A stretch of DNA of 64,000 bases from Dinoroseobacter sp039192165 (GCA_039192165.1 JBCCXD010000009.1:74051-138050); one strand, 5' to 3'. Positions 17,055-25,987 are shown, counted from the stretch's first letter. Numbers and translations are program-made. Notes: generated by a model from the letters alone, not told the origin.

Positions 17055-17627
17055 ATGGCGGAAAGATGCGGATGGTGTGGGTCGGACCCGCTATATGTCG
17101 CTTATCACGACACCGAATGGGGCGTGCCCGACTACGATGCCCGCGCGCTTTGGGAAAAGCTCGTCCTCGACGGTTTTCAGGCCGGGTTGAGCTGGATCAC
17201 GATCCTTCGAAAGCGTGACGGGTTCCGGAGGGCCTTCGATGGATTTCAGCCACAGCGCATTGCAAGCTGGGGTCCTCGGGAGGTGGAGCGGCTGCTCGGT
17301 GATCCCGGAATTGTCCGCCACAGGGGCAAGATCGAGGCGACGATCTCCAATGCTCAAGCCTATCTCGAAATTGAGGCGAACACAGGTTTCTCACCATTTT
17401 TGTGGTCCTTCGTAGACGGCAAACCGATCCAGAACAAATTCAGAGATCTCGCTGAAGTGCCTGCGCAGACGCCGCAGTCTGAAGCCATGTCCAAAGCCCT
17501 CAAGGCCAAAGGGTTCAAGTTCTGCGGGCCGACTATCGTTTATGCGTTCATGCAGGCAACGGGCATGGTCAATGACCATCTCGTCGGATGCCCTAGTCAC
17601 GCAGAAGTCGCGAAGCTTTCGCCTTAG
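17055..17627 (+). CDS. tag: DNA-3-methyladenine glycosylase I
   Basis: Tag removes 3-methyladenine from alkylated DNA (base excision repair). It has 190 residues. The zinc-snap residues match the E. coli pattern: Cys5, His18, His175 and Cys179. The N-terminal CGWCGSDPLYVAYHDTEWG and the central FQAGLSWITILRKR are family signatures. AAGGAG stands upstream of the ATG. The last 4 bases overlap the end of the converging TlpA-like gene. Confidence 0.96.
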   Translation: MAERCGWCGSDPLYVAYHDTEWGVPDYDARALWEKLVLDGFQAGLSWITILRKRDGFRRAFDGFQPQRIASWGPREVERLLGDPGIVRHRGKIEATISNAQAYLEIEANTGFSPFLWSFVDGKPIQNKFRDLAEVPAQTPQSEAMSKALKAKGFKFCGPTIVYAFMQATGMVNDHLVGCPSHAEVAKLSP

Positions 17628-18184
17628 TTCGCAGCCAACAAGGCAGAAACAATTGCTTTGGCTGAGGCGCTGTCCCATTCGGCGTCTCCTGTCAGACGCG
17701 CGATTTCCATGCCATCGCGGTCAAGTATGACGGTGACCGGCAAGCCCATTACATCCATCTCCTTCGCGATCGCCATGCCATTGTCGCGATACTGCGGAAG
17801 AGTCTCGATCCCTTCTTCATCGAAGAATTTCGCAATGCCGTGAGGCGAGTTGCGGCCGGTTGCCAGCGTTACGACAGCGAAGTCTTCCTCATCAAAGGCC
17901 TGATTCAGTCGGTCCAGCGAAGGCATTTCCTTGCGGCATGGAGCGCACCACGTGGCCCAGAAATTCAGTACAACAACCTTGCCGGCATAGTCCGCAAGTG
18001 TCTTCGCAGTGTCGTCCGGTGCCACGAACGCGATCTCTGAGGCCGCCATGGGCGCCGCGTGGAAGCTCAGCTTGACCAGATGGTCTTCTCGCATTGCTTC
18101 GAGCGCAGCGATGTCACGGGCAGTTTCGGCGTTTGCACCGAGAGTGACGCCCAGATATAGGACGGCCGTTGCTAGTAGGCGCAT
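17624..18184 (-). CDS. TlpA/ResA-like periplasmic thioredoxin
   Basis: This is an exported disulphide reductase-like protein of 186 residues. A signal peptide covers residues 1-19 (MRLLATAVLYLGVTLGANA). The redox motif is WCAPC (Cys80, Cys83), and the cis-proline is in GLPVTVILD. This class commonly serves cytochrome c or copper-centre maturation, but no ccm genes are adjacent, so the partner is unknown. ATG at 18184 was chosen for the signal peptide; the frame continues to 18229 across argH upstream DNA. It is divergent from argH by only 32 nt, so promoters must overlap coding or be very compact. Confidence 0.9.
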   Translation of the reverse strand: MRLLATAVLYLGVTLGANAETARDIAALEAMREDHLVKLSFHAAPMAASEIAFVAPDDTAKTLADYAGKVVVLNFWATWCAPCRKEMPSLDRLNQAFDEEDFAVVTLATGRNSPHGIAKFFDEEGIETLPQYRDNGMAIAKEMDVMGLPVTVILDRDGMEIARLTGDAEWDSASAKAIVSALLAAN

Positions 18185-18216
18185 GAGATGTGCGTGCTCC
18201 AATCCGAGGGCCCGAG

Positions 18217-19611
18217 ATGACCGATACAAAATCCAACGCCATGTGGGGCGGCCGGTTCGCGGCAGGCCCGGATGCGATCATGGAGGCGATCAACGCTTCC
18301 ATCAACTTCGACCAACGCTTGGCACGTCAAGATATCGAAGGCTCCCGTGCCCATGCAGCGATGCTCGCCCAGCAAGGCATTCTGTCCAATAAGGACGCAG
18401 AGGCGATCCGTGAAGGCCTGCTCACGGTCTTGTCAGAAATAGACGCAGGAGACTTTGCGTTTTCTACCGCGCTGGAGGACATCCATATGAATGTCGAAGC
18501 GCGCCTGAAGGAGATAATCGGCGCGCCTGCCGGCCGCCTGCATACCGGGCGGTCGCGAAACGACCAAGTGGCGACAGACTTCAAGCTCTGGGTGCGGGAC
18601 CAGTTCGATGCAGCGGATGCCGGGCTTGTAGCTTTGATCAAAGCGCTTCTGGTCCAGGCAGAGGCAGGAACCGATTGGGTGATGCCTGGCTTCACGCATC
18701 TGCAAACTGCGCAACCCGTGACCTGGGGCCACCATATGATGGCCTATGTGGAGATGTTTGGTCGCGACCTGAGCCGGGTGCGCGACGCGCGGGCCCGCAT
18801 GAACGAATGTCCTCTGGGGGCGGCGGCCTTGGCCGGAACGTCCTTTCCGATCGACCGCGATATGACGGCGCAGGCGCTGGGATTCGACCGGCCTTCTCCC
18901 AATTCGCTTGACGCGGTTTCCGACCGGGATTTCGCGCTGGAGTTTTTATCTGTCGCCTCGATCTGCGCGATGCATCTGTCGCGTTTTGCCGAGGAGCTTG
19001 TCATCTGGTCTTCAGCCCAGTTTCGCTTTGTAACGCTGTCGGATCGCTTCTCGACAGGCTCGTCGATCATGCCGCAGAAAAAAAACCCCGACGCGGCGGA
19101 ACTGATCCGAGCCAAGATCGGACGGATCGTGGGGGCCAATGTCGCACTGTTGATGGTGATGAAGGGACTGCCGCTTGCCTATTCCAAGGACATGCAAGAG
19201 GACAAAGAGCAGGTCTTTGACGGCGCAGATACATTGATGCTGGCGCTCGCCGCCATGGAGGGGATGGTGCGCGATATGACTGCAAATCGCGACACACTCG
19301 CCGCTGCGGCTGGATCCGGGTTTTCAACCGCGACCGATCTGGCCGACTGGCTGGTGCGCGCGCTGAACCTGCCCTTCCGCGAAGCGCATCACGTGACCGG
19401 GAGCCTTGTGGCCATGGCGGAGGCAAAAGGAGTCGATCTGCCGGATCTGAGTATTGAAGAGATGCAGTCGGTACATGCAGATATCTCCGACGACGTATTT
19501 TCGGTGCTGGGGGTCGAAAACTCGGTTGCAAGCCGCGTAAGCTATGGTGGGACGGCGCCGGTTCAGGTCCGGGCACAGATCGCACGCTGGAAAGAGGAGT
19601 TTGGTCTGTGA
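18217..19611 (+). CDS. argH: Argininosuccinate lyase
   Basis: ArgH splits argininosuccinate to arginine and fumarate, the last step of arginine synthesis. It has 464 residues, the family norm. The superfamily signature GSSIMPQKKNPD is at residues 281-292, and the mobile loop Ser lies there. The TGRSRNDQVATD stretch is at 110-121 and the catalytic His in GFTHLQ (His161). ATG at 18217 has GAGG upstream. The stop codon overlaps the GTG start of a small lipoprotein, so argH heads a run of tightly packed genes towards lysA. Confidence 0.97.
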   Translation: MTDTKSNAMWGGRFAAGPDAIMEAINASINFDQRLARQDIEGSRAHAAMLAQQGILSNKDAEAIREGLLTVLSEIDAGDFAFSTALEDIHMNVEARLKEIIGAPAGRLHTGRSRNDQVATDFKLWVRDQFDAADAGLVALIKALLVQAEAGTDWVMPGFTHLQTAQPVTWGHHMMAYVEMFGRDLSRVRDARARMNECPLGAAALAGTSFPIDRDMTAQALGFDRPSPNSLDAVSDRDFALEFLSVASICAMHLSRFAEELVIWSSAQFRFVTLSDRFSTGSSIMPQKKNPDAAELIRAKIGRIVGANVALLMVMKGLPLAYSKDMQEDKEQVFDGADTLMLALAAMEGMVRDMTANRDTLAAAAGSGFSTATDLADWLVRALNLPFREAHHVTGSLVAMAEAKGVDLPDLSIEEMQSVHADISDDVFSVLGVENSVASRVSYGGTAPVQVRAQIARWKEEFGL

Positions 19612-19778
19612 AATGCATCCTGATCGTCGCGGCAATAGCCACGCTCCCTGGTTGCGCTTCGCGGCCAGCGGCATCGACAAACATCAGCGGGGACGTCAAA
19701 GTCGGTAGCACCGGAAACTCGGTGTCCCCGAGGGTTGAAATTCAGCGCGGCAATGTGGGTGTGGCAATACAACGATGA
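19608..19778 (+). CDS. Small lipoprotein between argH and lysA
   Basis: The 56-residue frame starts with GTG overlapping the argH stop (GTGA). It encodes MKCILIVAAIATLPGC, a lipoprotein signal peptide with lipobox LPGC (lipidated Cys16). The 40-residue mature part is short, contains NISGDVKVGSTGNS and ends VGVAIQR. I do not recognise a family. The next small lipoprotein shares an ISG...VGV...R ending. The coupled start and the stop/start overlap with the next gene (ATGA) argue that this is a real gene in the argH transcript. Confidence 0.72.
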   Translation: MKCILIVAAIATLPGCASRPAASTNISGDVKVGSTGNSVSPRVEIQRGNVGVAIQR

Positions 19779-19939
19779 AACAGCTTGTTGCGATAGGTCT
19801 GGTTGGTCTGAGCCTTGCGGCCTGTGGTGTTGATGGCCCGCCCGTACCGCCACCGCCGGAGCCGGAGCCTGCGACCTCCACCTCAACCTCCACCGGAGTA
19901 AGTATCAGCGGCTCCTTCGGGGTCGGGGTCAAACGGTGA
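19775..19939 (+). CDS. LptM-like small lipoprotein
   Basis: The 54-residue product has a lipoprotein signal (MKQLVAIGLVGLSLAAC, lipidated Cys17) followed by GVDGPPVPPPPEPEP. The CGxxGPxxPP pattern right after the lipidated Cys is that of the LptM/YifL family, whose E. coli member assists assembly of the LptDE lipopolysaccharide transporter and is encoded upstream of dapF. Here it is upstream of lysA, a comparable context in diaminopimelate/lysine metabolism. The C-terminus is VSISGSFGVGVKR. It starts by ATGA overlap with the previous lipoprotein. Family assignment rests on a short motif and position. Confidence 0.68.
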   Translation: MKQLVAIGLVGLSLAACGVDGPPVPPPPEPEPATSTSTSTGVSISGSFGVGVKR

Positions 19940-20265
19940 TGGGACCCTGGTCACCATTGCGGTTTGTTTATCTGCTCCTCGCGATTTGGGGCGCGATACA
20001 TCCAATGTACTGGTTCATCTCCTATATGCAGGAGACCGGGACCGGCCTCTCAGGATTGATTGACGCGTGGTATGTCAATGCCTCCACCACCGGGCTGACC
20101 TGGGACCTGACGATCGCTGCCATTACGCTGACGGTCTTCGTCATTGTCGAAAGCGTCCGAGAGAAAAATTGGATCGGTTTGATTGCAGTACCCGCAACAT
20201 ACTGCATCGGGGTAAGTTGCGGGTTGCCGCTTTACCTGTTTCTGCGGTCCCGCGCGCGGGCTTAG
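19939..20265 (+). CDS. DUF2834 membrane protein
   Basis: The 108-residue protein has three hydrophobic helices (about residues 6-24, 50-68 and 76-98). The pattern RFVYLLLAIWGAIHPMYWF and the later WDLTIAAITLTVFVIVE match DUF2834. No function is established that I know of. ATG at 19939 overlaps the previous stop by one base (TGATG); a GTG one codon earlier is an alternative. It is the fourth gene in the overlapping series argH, lipoprotein, lipoprotein, DUF2834. Confidence 0.82.
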   Translation: MGPWSPLRFVYLLLAIWGAIHPMYWFISYMQETGTGLSGLIDAWYVNASTTGLTWDLTIAAITLTVFVIVESVREKNWIGLIAVPATYCIGVSCGLPLYLFLRSRARA

Positions 20266-20282
20266 AAGTCATAACGCAGCAA

Positions 20283-20310
20283 GGGCGGGGCAAAATTGCA
20301 ATTCCCGCCC
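20283..20310. repeat. Nested palindrome upstream of lysA
   Basis: GGGCGGG (20283-20289) pairs with CCCGCCC (20304-20310). The 14-nt loop itself contains the palindrome GCAAAATTGC. There is no T run, so it is not a standard terminator. It sits 46 nt before the lysA start and could be an operator or an RNA structure in the lysA leader. Confidence 0.5.
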
Positions 20311-20355
20311 GATCTGCTAAGTGCCCCCGGACTGCGTTTCGAAAGACCTGCTGAG

Positions 20356-21621
20356 ATGGACCATTTTCTCTACCGTGACGGCATCTTGCATGCCGAGGAT
20401 GTCGCTCTGACCGATATAGCGGGTTTCGTTGGCACGCCATTCTATTGCTACTCAACGGCAACGCTGACACGACATTTCAAGCTTTTTGACGAAGCGCTCT
20501 CATGGGGTCCGCATCTGGTCTGCTTTGCGATGAAGTCGAACTCCAATCAGGCCATCCTCAAGGTGCTGGCTGGTCTGGGCGCGGGCATGGATGTGGTTTC
20601 GGGCGGTGAGTACGCGCGTGCCAAAGCCGCGGGTGTGCCGGGGGAACGGATCGTTTTTTCCGGTGTCGGGAAGACCAAAGCGGAAATGCGCATGGCGCTT
20701 GAGGGCGGAATTCGCCAGTTCAATGTCGAGTCCGAGCCGGAAATGCGGGCACTTTCGGAGGTGGCCTCGGGCCTTGGCATGACTGCGCCGATTACTGTTC
20801 GGGTAAACCCGGATGTGGATGCAAAGACCCACGAAAAAATTGCAACCGGTAAATCGGAGAACAAGTTCGGGATTCCAATCTCGCGCGCGCGCAATGTCTA
20901 CGCGGAAGCTGCGAAGCTGCCCGGGCTGAAAGTGATCGGAATCGATGTGCATATCGGCAGCCAGCTGACCGAACTGGAACCGTTCGAGCTCGCCTATCAG
21001 AAGGTTGCTGAGCTGACCCGCGCGTTGCGCGCAGACGGGCACGAAATCACGCGGCTGGATCTTGGTGGCGGACTTGGCATTCCCTATTCTCGCTCCAACG
21101 AAGCCCCTCCTGTCCCAACAGACTACGGTGCGCTCATTCGGCGAACGGTCGGTGATCTGGATTGCGAGATCGAGATCGAGCCCGGGCGTCTCATCTCTGG
21201 CAACGCCGGTATCATGGTCAGCCAGGTGATCTACGTGAAGCAGGGGGAGGATCGCCAGTTCCTGATCCTTGATGGTGCGATGAACGATCTGATCCGACCG
21301 TCAATGTACGGCGCCTATCACGATATTGTCCCCGTGAAAGAACCCGCGCCGGGAACGGCCTACACGCCGTACGATATCGTGGGTCCTGTATGCGAGAGCG
21401 GGGACACTTTTGCCAAAGGCAGAGAGCTTGTTCCGCTGGGTGAGGGCGAACTTGTCGCGTTTCGATCCGCCGGGGCGTATGGGGCAGTGATGTCATCAGA
21501 ATATAACACCCGACCGCTGATCCCCGAAGTGCTGGTTCACGGCGATCAATTCGCGGTTATTCGCGAGCGGCCGACCTTTGACGAAATAATAAATCGCGAT
21601 ACCATTCCCGCGTGGCTCTAG
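20356..21621 (+). CDS. lysA: Diaminopimelate decarboxylase
   Basis: LysA decarboxylates meso-diaminopimelate to lysine. It is a PLP fold-type III enzyme of 421 residues. The PLP lysine is Lys60 in CFAMKSNSNQ. The phosphate-binding glycine loop is LGGGLGIPY and the substrate/dimer motif CESGDTFAKGR. ATG at 20356 gives the usual start (MDHFLYRDGILHAED); the frame to 20296 covers the palindromic leader. It is 90 nt downstream of the DUF2834 gene and 32 nt upstream of the DUF4175 gene, same strand. Confidence 0.97.
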   Translation: MDHFLYRDGILHAEDVALTDIAGFVGTPFYCYSTATLTRHFKLFDEALSWGPHLVCFAMKSNSNQAILKVLAGLGAGMDVVSGGEYARAKAAGVPGERIVFSGVGKTKAEMRMALEGGIRQFNVESEPEMRALSEVASGLGMTAPITVRVNPDVDAKTHEKIATGKSENKFGIPISRARNVYAEAAKLPGLKVIGIDVHIGSQLTELEPFELAYQKVAELTRALRADGHEITRLDLGGGLGIPYSRSNEAPPVPTDYGALIRRTVGDLDCEIEIEPGRLISGNAGIMVSQVIYVKQGEDRQFLILDGAMNDLIRPSMYGAYHDIVPVKEPAPGTAYTPYDIVGPVCESGDTFAKGRELVPLGEGELVAFRSAGAYGAVMSSEYNTRPLIPEVLVHGDQFAVIRERPTFDEIINRDTIPAWL

Positions 21622-21653
21622 CGCACTCCCGCGCGGACCAGCAGGATCGATTT

Positions 21654-24347
21654 ATGGCAAACCCCAAAGCGGCGCGATCGGATAGCCGACCCGCTGCGCC
21701 ACAAACATCTGCGCTCGCGGCGCTCGCTCTACCGCGCAAGCTGACCCAGCTTGGCATGGTGGCAGAGCGTCTGTTCCGCGCATTCTGGCCGGTTTGGACG
21801 GTTTTGGCTCTGAGCCTAGCAACCCTTGTTTTTTTGGCCCCTTTGGGCCTCCCGCTCGAAGTTATTTGGGCTCTTGCAGGGCTCTCCCTTGCGGGAAGCC
21901 TCGCAGCGATCGCATGGGGTGTTCGACGATTCAGGTGGCCAAGCCGGCAAGAGGCGGAAACGCGGCTTGATCGCAGCCTGCCGGGCCGCCCGATTGAAAC
22001 ACTTTCTGATGCCCAGGCCATTGGGGCCGACGATTCGGAGTCGCAGGCGGTCTGGAATGCACATCTCAAGCGCGTCGCCGATGCAGCGGCGGGCGCAAAG
22101 GCGGTTTCGCCAGATCTTCAGCTCGCGCCGCGTGATCCTTATGCGCTGCGTTATGTTGCGGCCTGTGCGCTCGCTGTCGCGCTGCTGTTTGGGGGCGTAG
22201 GTCAAGTCCGCGACCTTGGGCGTGATGCGGCTCCCGGCGGACAAGCGCTTGCGACAGGGCCCGCATGGGAGGGGTGGATTAACCCTCCGGCTTATACTGG
22301 CAAGCCTGGCCTCTATCTGAACGAGATTTCTCAAACCAGCCTTGAGATCCCGGAAGGCAGCCGGATCACCTTGCGGCTGTATGACGGGGAGGGCCGGATC
22401 CGTATCACCGAAACTGTGTCGGACGTGCCGGTTGAAGAAGGCTCGGACGCCCCGGCGCAGGAATATACGGCAGCGCGGAGCGGCAACCTGACCATTGGGA
22501 GTGACACGACGCGGGCATTTGAGCTTCTTGTTACGCCTGACGAGCCGCCGGCAATCACGGTCGATGGTCCGGTCAGTCGGAGTGCCATGGGCGAAATGGA
22601 ACTTCCGTTCGTTGCAACCGACGACTATGCGGTCGCCGGGGGGTACGCAACGATCACCCTCGATTTAAATCAGGTGGAACGGTCCTATGGCCTGAACCGC
22701 CAGCCGGAGCCCCGCGAAGCGTTGGTTGTGAACATACCGATGGCACTTTCCGGGGACAGGTCGAACTTCCGCGAAGTGCTGGTCGACAACTTCTCCGAGC
22801 ATCCCTGGGCCAACCTGCCTGTCTCGCTGACCTTTACCGCCGAAGACGACCTGCGTCAGAGCGGGTCATCTGAGCCCTTTCAAATGTCTCTTCCCGGCCG
22901 GCGCTTTTTTGATCCGATGGCTCAGGCCCTGATCGAGCAGCGCCGCGACCTGCTCTGGACCAGAGAGAACGCTACGCGTGTCAGTCAGGTTCTGCGGGCG
23001 ATCAGCCATCTTCCCGACGGCTTTATCACCAATGAGTCGGGCTATCTGATGATGCGAACTGCGCTGTCACAGCTAATTGTCGGGCTCGAAACCGACGTGA
23101 CGCCCGAATTGCAGGCCGAGGTTGCAGAGGCTCTCTGGCAAGCGGCGCTGCAGTTCGAGGAAGGCGATCTGGCAAATGCCTCCGAGCGTTTGCGCCGCGC
23201 GCAGGAGCAGCTTTCTGAGGCGATGCGCAATGGAGCGACGCCAGAGGAAATCGAACAGCTTATGCAGGAGCTGCGGGAAGCCATGCAGGATTTCATGCGC
23301 GAAATGGCCGAGCAGTTTCAACGCGACATGGAAAACGGGAACCTGACAGAGAACCAGCAGAACCCGCAGGATATGCAAGAGATCACCGGCGACCAGATGC
23401 AGGATATGATGGACCGGTTGCAGGAGCTGATGGAACAAGGGCGCATGGACGAGGCGCAGGCGCTTCTCGATCAGATGATGCAAATGATGCAGAACATGCA
23501 GATGGCGCAGGGCCAACAGGGTCAACAGGGCCAGAACCAGGGTGAGCAGGCCATGGAAGGCTTGCAGGACACGCTGCGGCAGCAGCAGGAACTGGCGGAT
23601 GAAGCCTTCCGCGATCTGCAGAACCAGCAAGGTCAGCAACAAGGTCAGCAACAGGGCCAACAGCAAGGACAAGGCCAGCAAGGTCAACAATTCGGCCAGC
23701 AGGGGCAGCAAGGTCAGCAGGGCCAGGGCCAGCCAGGCCAGCCTGGTCAGGGTCAGCAAGGACAGGGCCAAGGTCAGCAATTTGGACAAGGCCAGCAACC
23801 GGGCCAGCAACCCGGCCAACAGCAGGGACAGGGCGGACTTCCGGACGCAGACACGCTTGCGCAGCGCCAGGACTTGCTGAGAGAGCTTTTAGGCGACCAG
23901 GCGGAAAACCTTCCAGGTCAGGGGACCGAGCTTGGAGACGCGGCGCGCGATGCGCTTGATCGCGCCGGCCGCTCTATGGAAGATGCCGCCGATGCGCTGG
24001 ACAGTGGCGATCTTGCGGAGGCGCTCGACAACCAGTCCGATGCCATGGACGCGATCCGTGAGGGTATGCAGAATCTCGGCGAACAGATGGCCCAACAGCA
24101 ACAGCAACAACAGCCGGGCGGCAACCAAGGACGTGCTGAAGGCAACGCGCCGAATGCCCAACGCGATCCACTGGGTCGCGAGGCCGGCAATCAGGGCCGT
24201 TTAGGCACCGATGAGAATATGTTGCAAGGCGAGGATCCTTATCGCCGGGCACAGGAGCTTCTCGACGAAATTCGTCGCCGGTCAGGCGAACAGGGTCGCC
24301 CGGAAATTGAACTCGACTACCTTAAACGCCTGCTTGATCGCTTCTAG
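21654..24347 (+). CDS. DUF4175 (TIGR02302) large membrane protein with Q-rich region
   Basis: This 897-residue protein is of unknown function. Two or three hydrophobic helices lie near residues 40-85 and 165-185. A predicted extracytoplasmic beta-rich part (about 200-420) and long coiled-coil helices (about 470-620) follow. A low-complexity segment of Gln and Gly (about residues 618-725) is then followed by further amphipathic helices with a second Gln run. It matches the TIGR02302 / DUF4175 family by architecture and its conserved position after lysA in this group. ATG at 21654 is preceded by AGGA. The C-terminus ends 8 nt from the end of the converging zinc-ribbon gene. No enzyme motif was seen. 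Confidence 0.85.
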   Translation: MANPKAARSDSRPAAPQTSALAALALPRKLTQLGMVAERLFRAFWPVWTVLALSLATLVFLAPLGLPLEVIWALAGLSLAGSLAAIAWGVRRFRWPSRQEAETRLDRSLPGRPIETLSDAQAIGADDSESQAVWNAHLKRVADAAAGAKAVSPDLQLAPRDPYALRYVAACALAVALLFGGVGQVRDLGRDAAPGGQALATGPAWEGWINPPAYTGKPGLYLNEISQTSLEIPEGSRITLRLYDGEGRIRITETVSDVPVEEGSDAPAQEYTAARSGNLTIGSDTTRAFELLVTPDEPPAITVDGPVSRSAMGEMELPFVATDDYAVAGGYATITLDLNQVERSYGLNRQPEPREALVVNIPMALSGDRSNFREVLVDNFSEHPWANLPVSLTFTAEDDLRQSGSSEPFQMSLPGRRFFDPMAQALIEQRRDLLWTRENATRVSQVLRAISHLPDGFITNESGYLMMRTALSQLIVGLETDVTPELQAEVAEALWQAALQFEEGDLANASERLRRAQEQLSEAMRNGATPEEIEQLMQELREAMQDFMREMAEQFQRDMENGNLTENQQNPQDMQEITGDQMQDMMDRLQELMEQGRMDEAQALLDQMMQMMQNMQMAQGQQGQQGQNQGEQAMEGLQDTLRQQQELADEAFRDLQNQQGQQQGQQQGQQQGQGQQGQQFGQQGQQGQQGQGQPGQPGQGQQGQGQGQQFGQGQQPGQQPGQQQGQGGLPDADTLAQRQDLLRELLGDQAENLPGQGTELGDAARDALDRAGRSMEDAADALDSGDLAEALDNQSDAMDAIREGMQNLGEQMAQQQQQQQPGGNQGRAEGNAPNAQRDPLGREAGNQGRLGTDENMLQGEDPYRRAQELLDEIRRRSGEQGRPEIELDYLKRLLDRF
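23507..23835 (+). repeat. In-frame Gln/Gly codon repeat inside the DUF4175 gene
   Basis: About 330 nt are built from variants of CAGCAAGGTCAGCAACAGGGC coding for QGQQ-type units, with alternating CAG/CAA and GGT/GGC codons. A shorter CAG/CAA run lies at about 24088-24115. Synonymous codon alternation suggests selection against exact repeats, though the tract should still be prone to slippage or recombination. Confidence 0.85.
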
Positions 24348-24355
24348 GCGTCCGC

Positions 24356-25141
24356 CTACTCCGACGCACCTTGCAACACACCAGAAATTGCACTTGCACC
24401 GTTCGCCATTTTTTCATCCAGCCAGACCCGTATCGCGTCGATTTGGGTGACATATCCTTCGACCGGCGCTGTGAGGCCTGGAACCGTGGCACTGACCCGG
24501 TCGGCGTTGCTGTAGAGCAGCAATGCAAAGAGGGCGACCAAAAGGATTGCTGAGAAGCCGATGCGGAACCCGCGCCCGCGACGTGCGCGCTCTTCGCGCT
24601 CCTCTTCCGTGAGCGCGGCGGACGCGCCGGAGCGCAGGACAGATTTTGCCCGCAAGCTGGAATTGATTTCCTCGATATCTGGCAAAAGGTCTCTGCGCGG
24701 GACTTGCAAGCTGCGCTGGGGTGCCGGGCGCATCGCCGATTGAAGTGTTTCGTCGTCAGGATCCGGACCGACCGGAGCGCCGTCTGTTGCGAGCATAAAC
24801 TCTTCCTGCGACTCGAGCGCAGTTTCGGACTCCTGACGGCGTTCGCGTGTCTCTCGCGTGGCTTCCGCACGTAGGATTTCGGCAACCGAGGGGTCAAGAT
24901 CGCGTCTAGGCAGTTTTGGGGCTCCTGAAGCGGCGACTTCGTCTTTTGATACGCCCTCGTCTTGGTGGGATTGCCCTGTCTCCCCTTCTTGAAGACGGAC
25001 AGCTCGCTGGGGTTTGGCGCCCTTCGGACGCTCAAACCAGGTATGGCCGCAGCTTGAACACTGGACTTCGCGCCCCTGCGGAGGGATCGCGGTGTTCGCC
25101 ACCTCATACTGCGCTTCGCAATTTGGACAAGTCAGACGCAT
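24356..25141 (-). CDS. MJ0042-type zinc-ribbon membrane protein
   Basis: The 261-residue product opens with a zinc ribbon: CPNC at residues 5-8 and CSSC at about 30-33, in the typical MRLTCPNCEAQYEV context. A long, charged, disordered linker follows (about 45-185). One transmembrane helix (about 196-214, GFSAILLVALFALLLYSN) precedes a short extracytoplasmic tail. Such proteins are thought to be membrane-anchored regulators, but no function is established. ATG at 25141 is set by the ribbon start; the frame runs on to 25261 in the divergent promoter region. It is divergent from ftsE. Confidence 0.85.
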   Translation of the reverse strand: MRLTCPNCEAQYEVANTAIPPQGREVQCSSCGHTWFERPKGAKPQRAVRLQEGETGQSHQDEGVSKDEVAASGAPKLPRRDLDPSVAEILRAEATRETRERRQESETALESQEEFMLATDGAPVGPDPDDETLQSAMRPAPQRSLQVPRRDLLPDIEEINSSLRAKSVLRSGASAALTEEEREERARRGRGFRIGFSAILLVALFALLLYSNADRVSATVPGLTAPVEGYVTQIDAIRVWLDEKMANGASAISGVLQGASE

Positions 25142-25315
25142 CAGGTCAGTACCATCTGTCGCGTATTCAGCATGCTCTTGACGTATCCCGCCCGGATTTT
25201 GGGTCGGTTTGCCCGACATTTTTGATGCTGGCATGATCGTGGTCTTGCGCTGCAATTGCAACTGCCAAGACGCAGGGTTAACAAAGCCCCGGCACCTTCA
25301 GGAGTTCACCTGCCC

Positions 25316-25987
25316 ATGATCGAGCTTGCACATGTCGCATTCGGCTATGGAAAACGGCGGTTGTTTGCGGATGTCAGCCTGTCTTTGGATGAAGGCGATT
25401 TCTTCTTTCTGACGGGACCGTCCGGGGCTGGCAAGACCACCTTCATGCGTCTTTGTTATTTGGACCTGCTTCCCGAGAAGGGCAGCGTCAGGGTCTTTGG
25501 AACTGAGGCGCGTAATTTGCGGCGCGATCAAGTTGCGCTGACACGCCAGCGTATCGGGGTCGTGCATCAGGATTGTCAGTTTCTCGAACATCTGAGCGTG
25601 GCCGAGAACATCGCGCTTCCTCTCACCGTAGGTGGACGTGAAGTGCCCGTTGGAGATCTGAACGAGCTCTTGAACTGGGTCGGACTCTCCGATCACCGCG
25701 ATGCACTTCCCGCGCAACTCTCAGGGGGGGAACGGCAACGCGCTGCGCTGGCCCGTGCGGTAATGATGGACCCCGATGTAATCCTGGCAGATGAGCCAAC
25801 CGGAAACATCGACTGGGACATGTCGAAACGCCTGTTAACGCTTTTGGTTGAGCTTAACAAAATGGGCAAAGCGATTTTGCTTGCCACGCATGATCTCGCT
25901 TTGATCCGTCAGGCAAAAACGCAGGCCTCGACGCGCGTGCTTCGCCTGGCTGGGGGTGAATTGCAGACAGCCGGAGCGGACCTATGA
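25316..25987 (+). CDS. ftsE: Cell division ATP-binding protein FtsE
   Basis: This is the ABC ATPase of FtsEX, which controls septal peptidoglycan hydrolysis. It has 223 residues. Walker A is GPSGAGKTT at 34-42, the Q-loop is in VHQDCQFLEHLSV, the signature is LSGGERQR and Walker B is ILADEPTGNID. GGAG lies 11 nt before the ATG at 25316. The stop overlaps the ftsX start (ATGA). It is divergent from the zinc-ribbon gene over 174 nt. Confidence 0.95.
   Translation: MIELAHVAFGYGKRRLFADVSLSLDEGDFFFLTGPSGAGKTTFMRLCYLDLLPEKGSVRVFGTEARNLRRDQVALTRQRIGVVHQDCQFLEHLSVAENIALPLTVGGREVPVGDLNELLNWVGLSDHRDALPAQLSGGERQRAALARAVMMDPDVILADEPTGNIDWDMSKRLLTLLVELNKMGKAILLATHDLALIRQAKTQASTRVLRLAGGELQTAGADL

Noticed and set aside
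23507..23835. Tandem repeat as a possible CRISPR-like array or minisatellite
   Set aside because: The repeats are variable, contiguous without spacers and in frame as Gln/Gly codons within a large gene.
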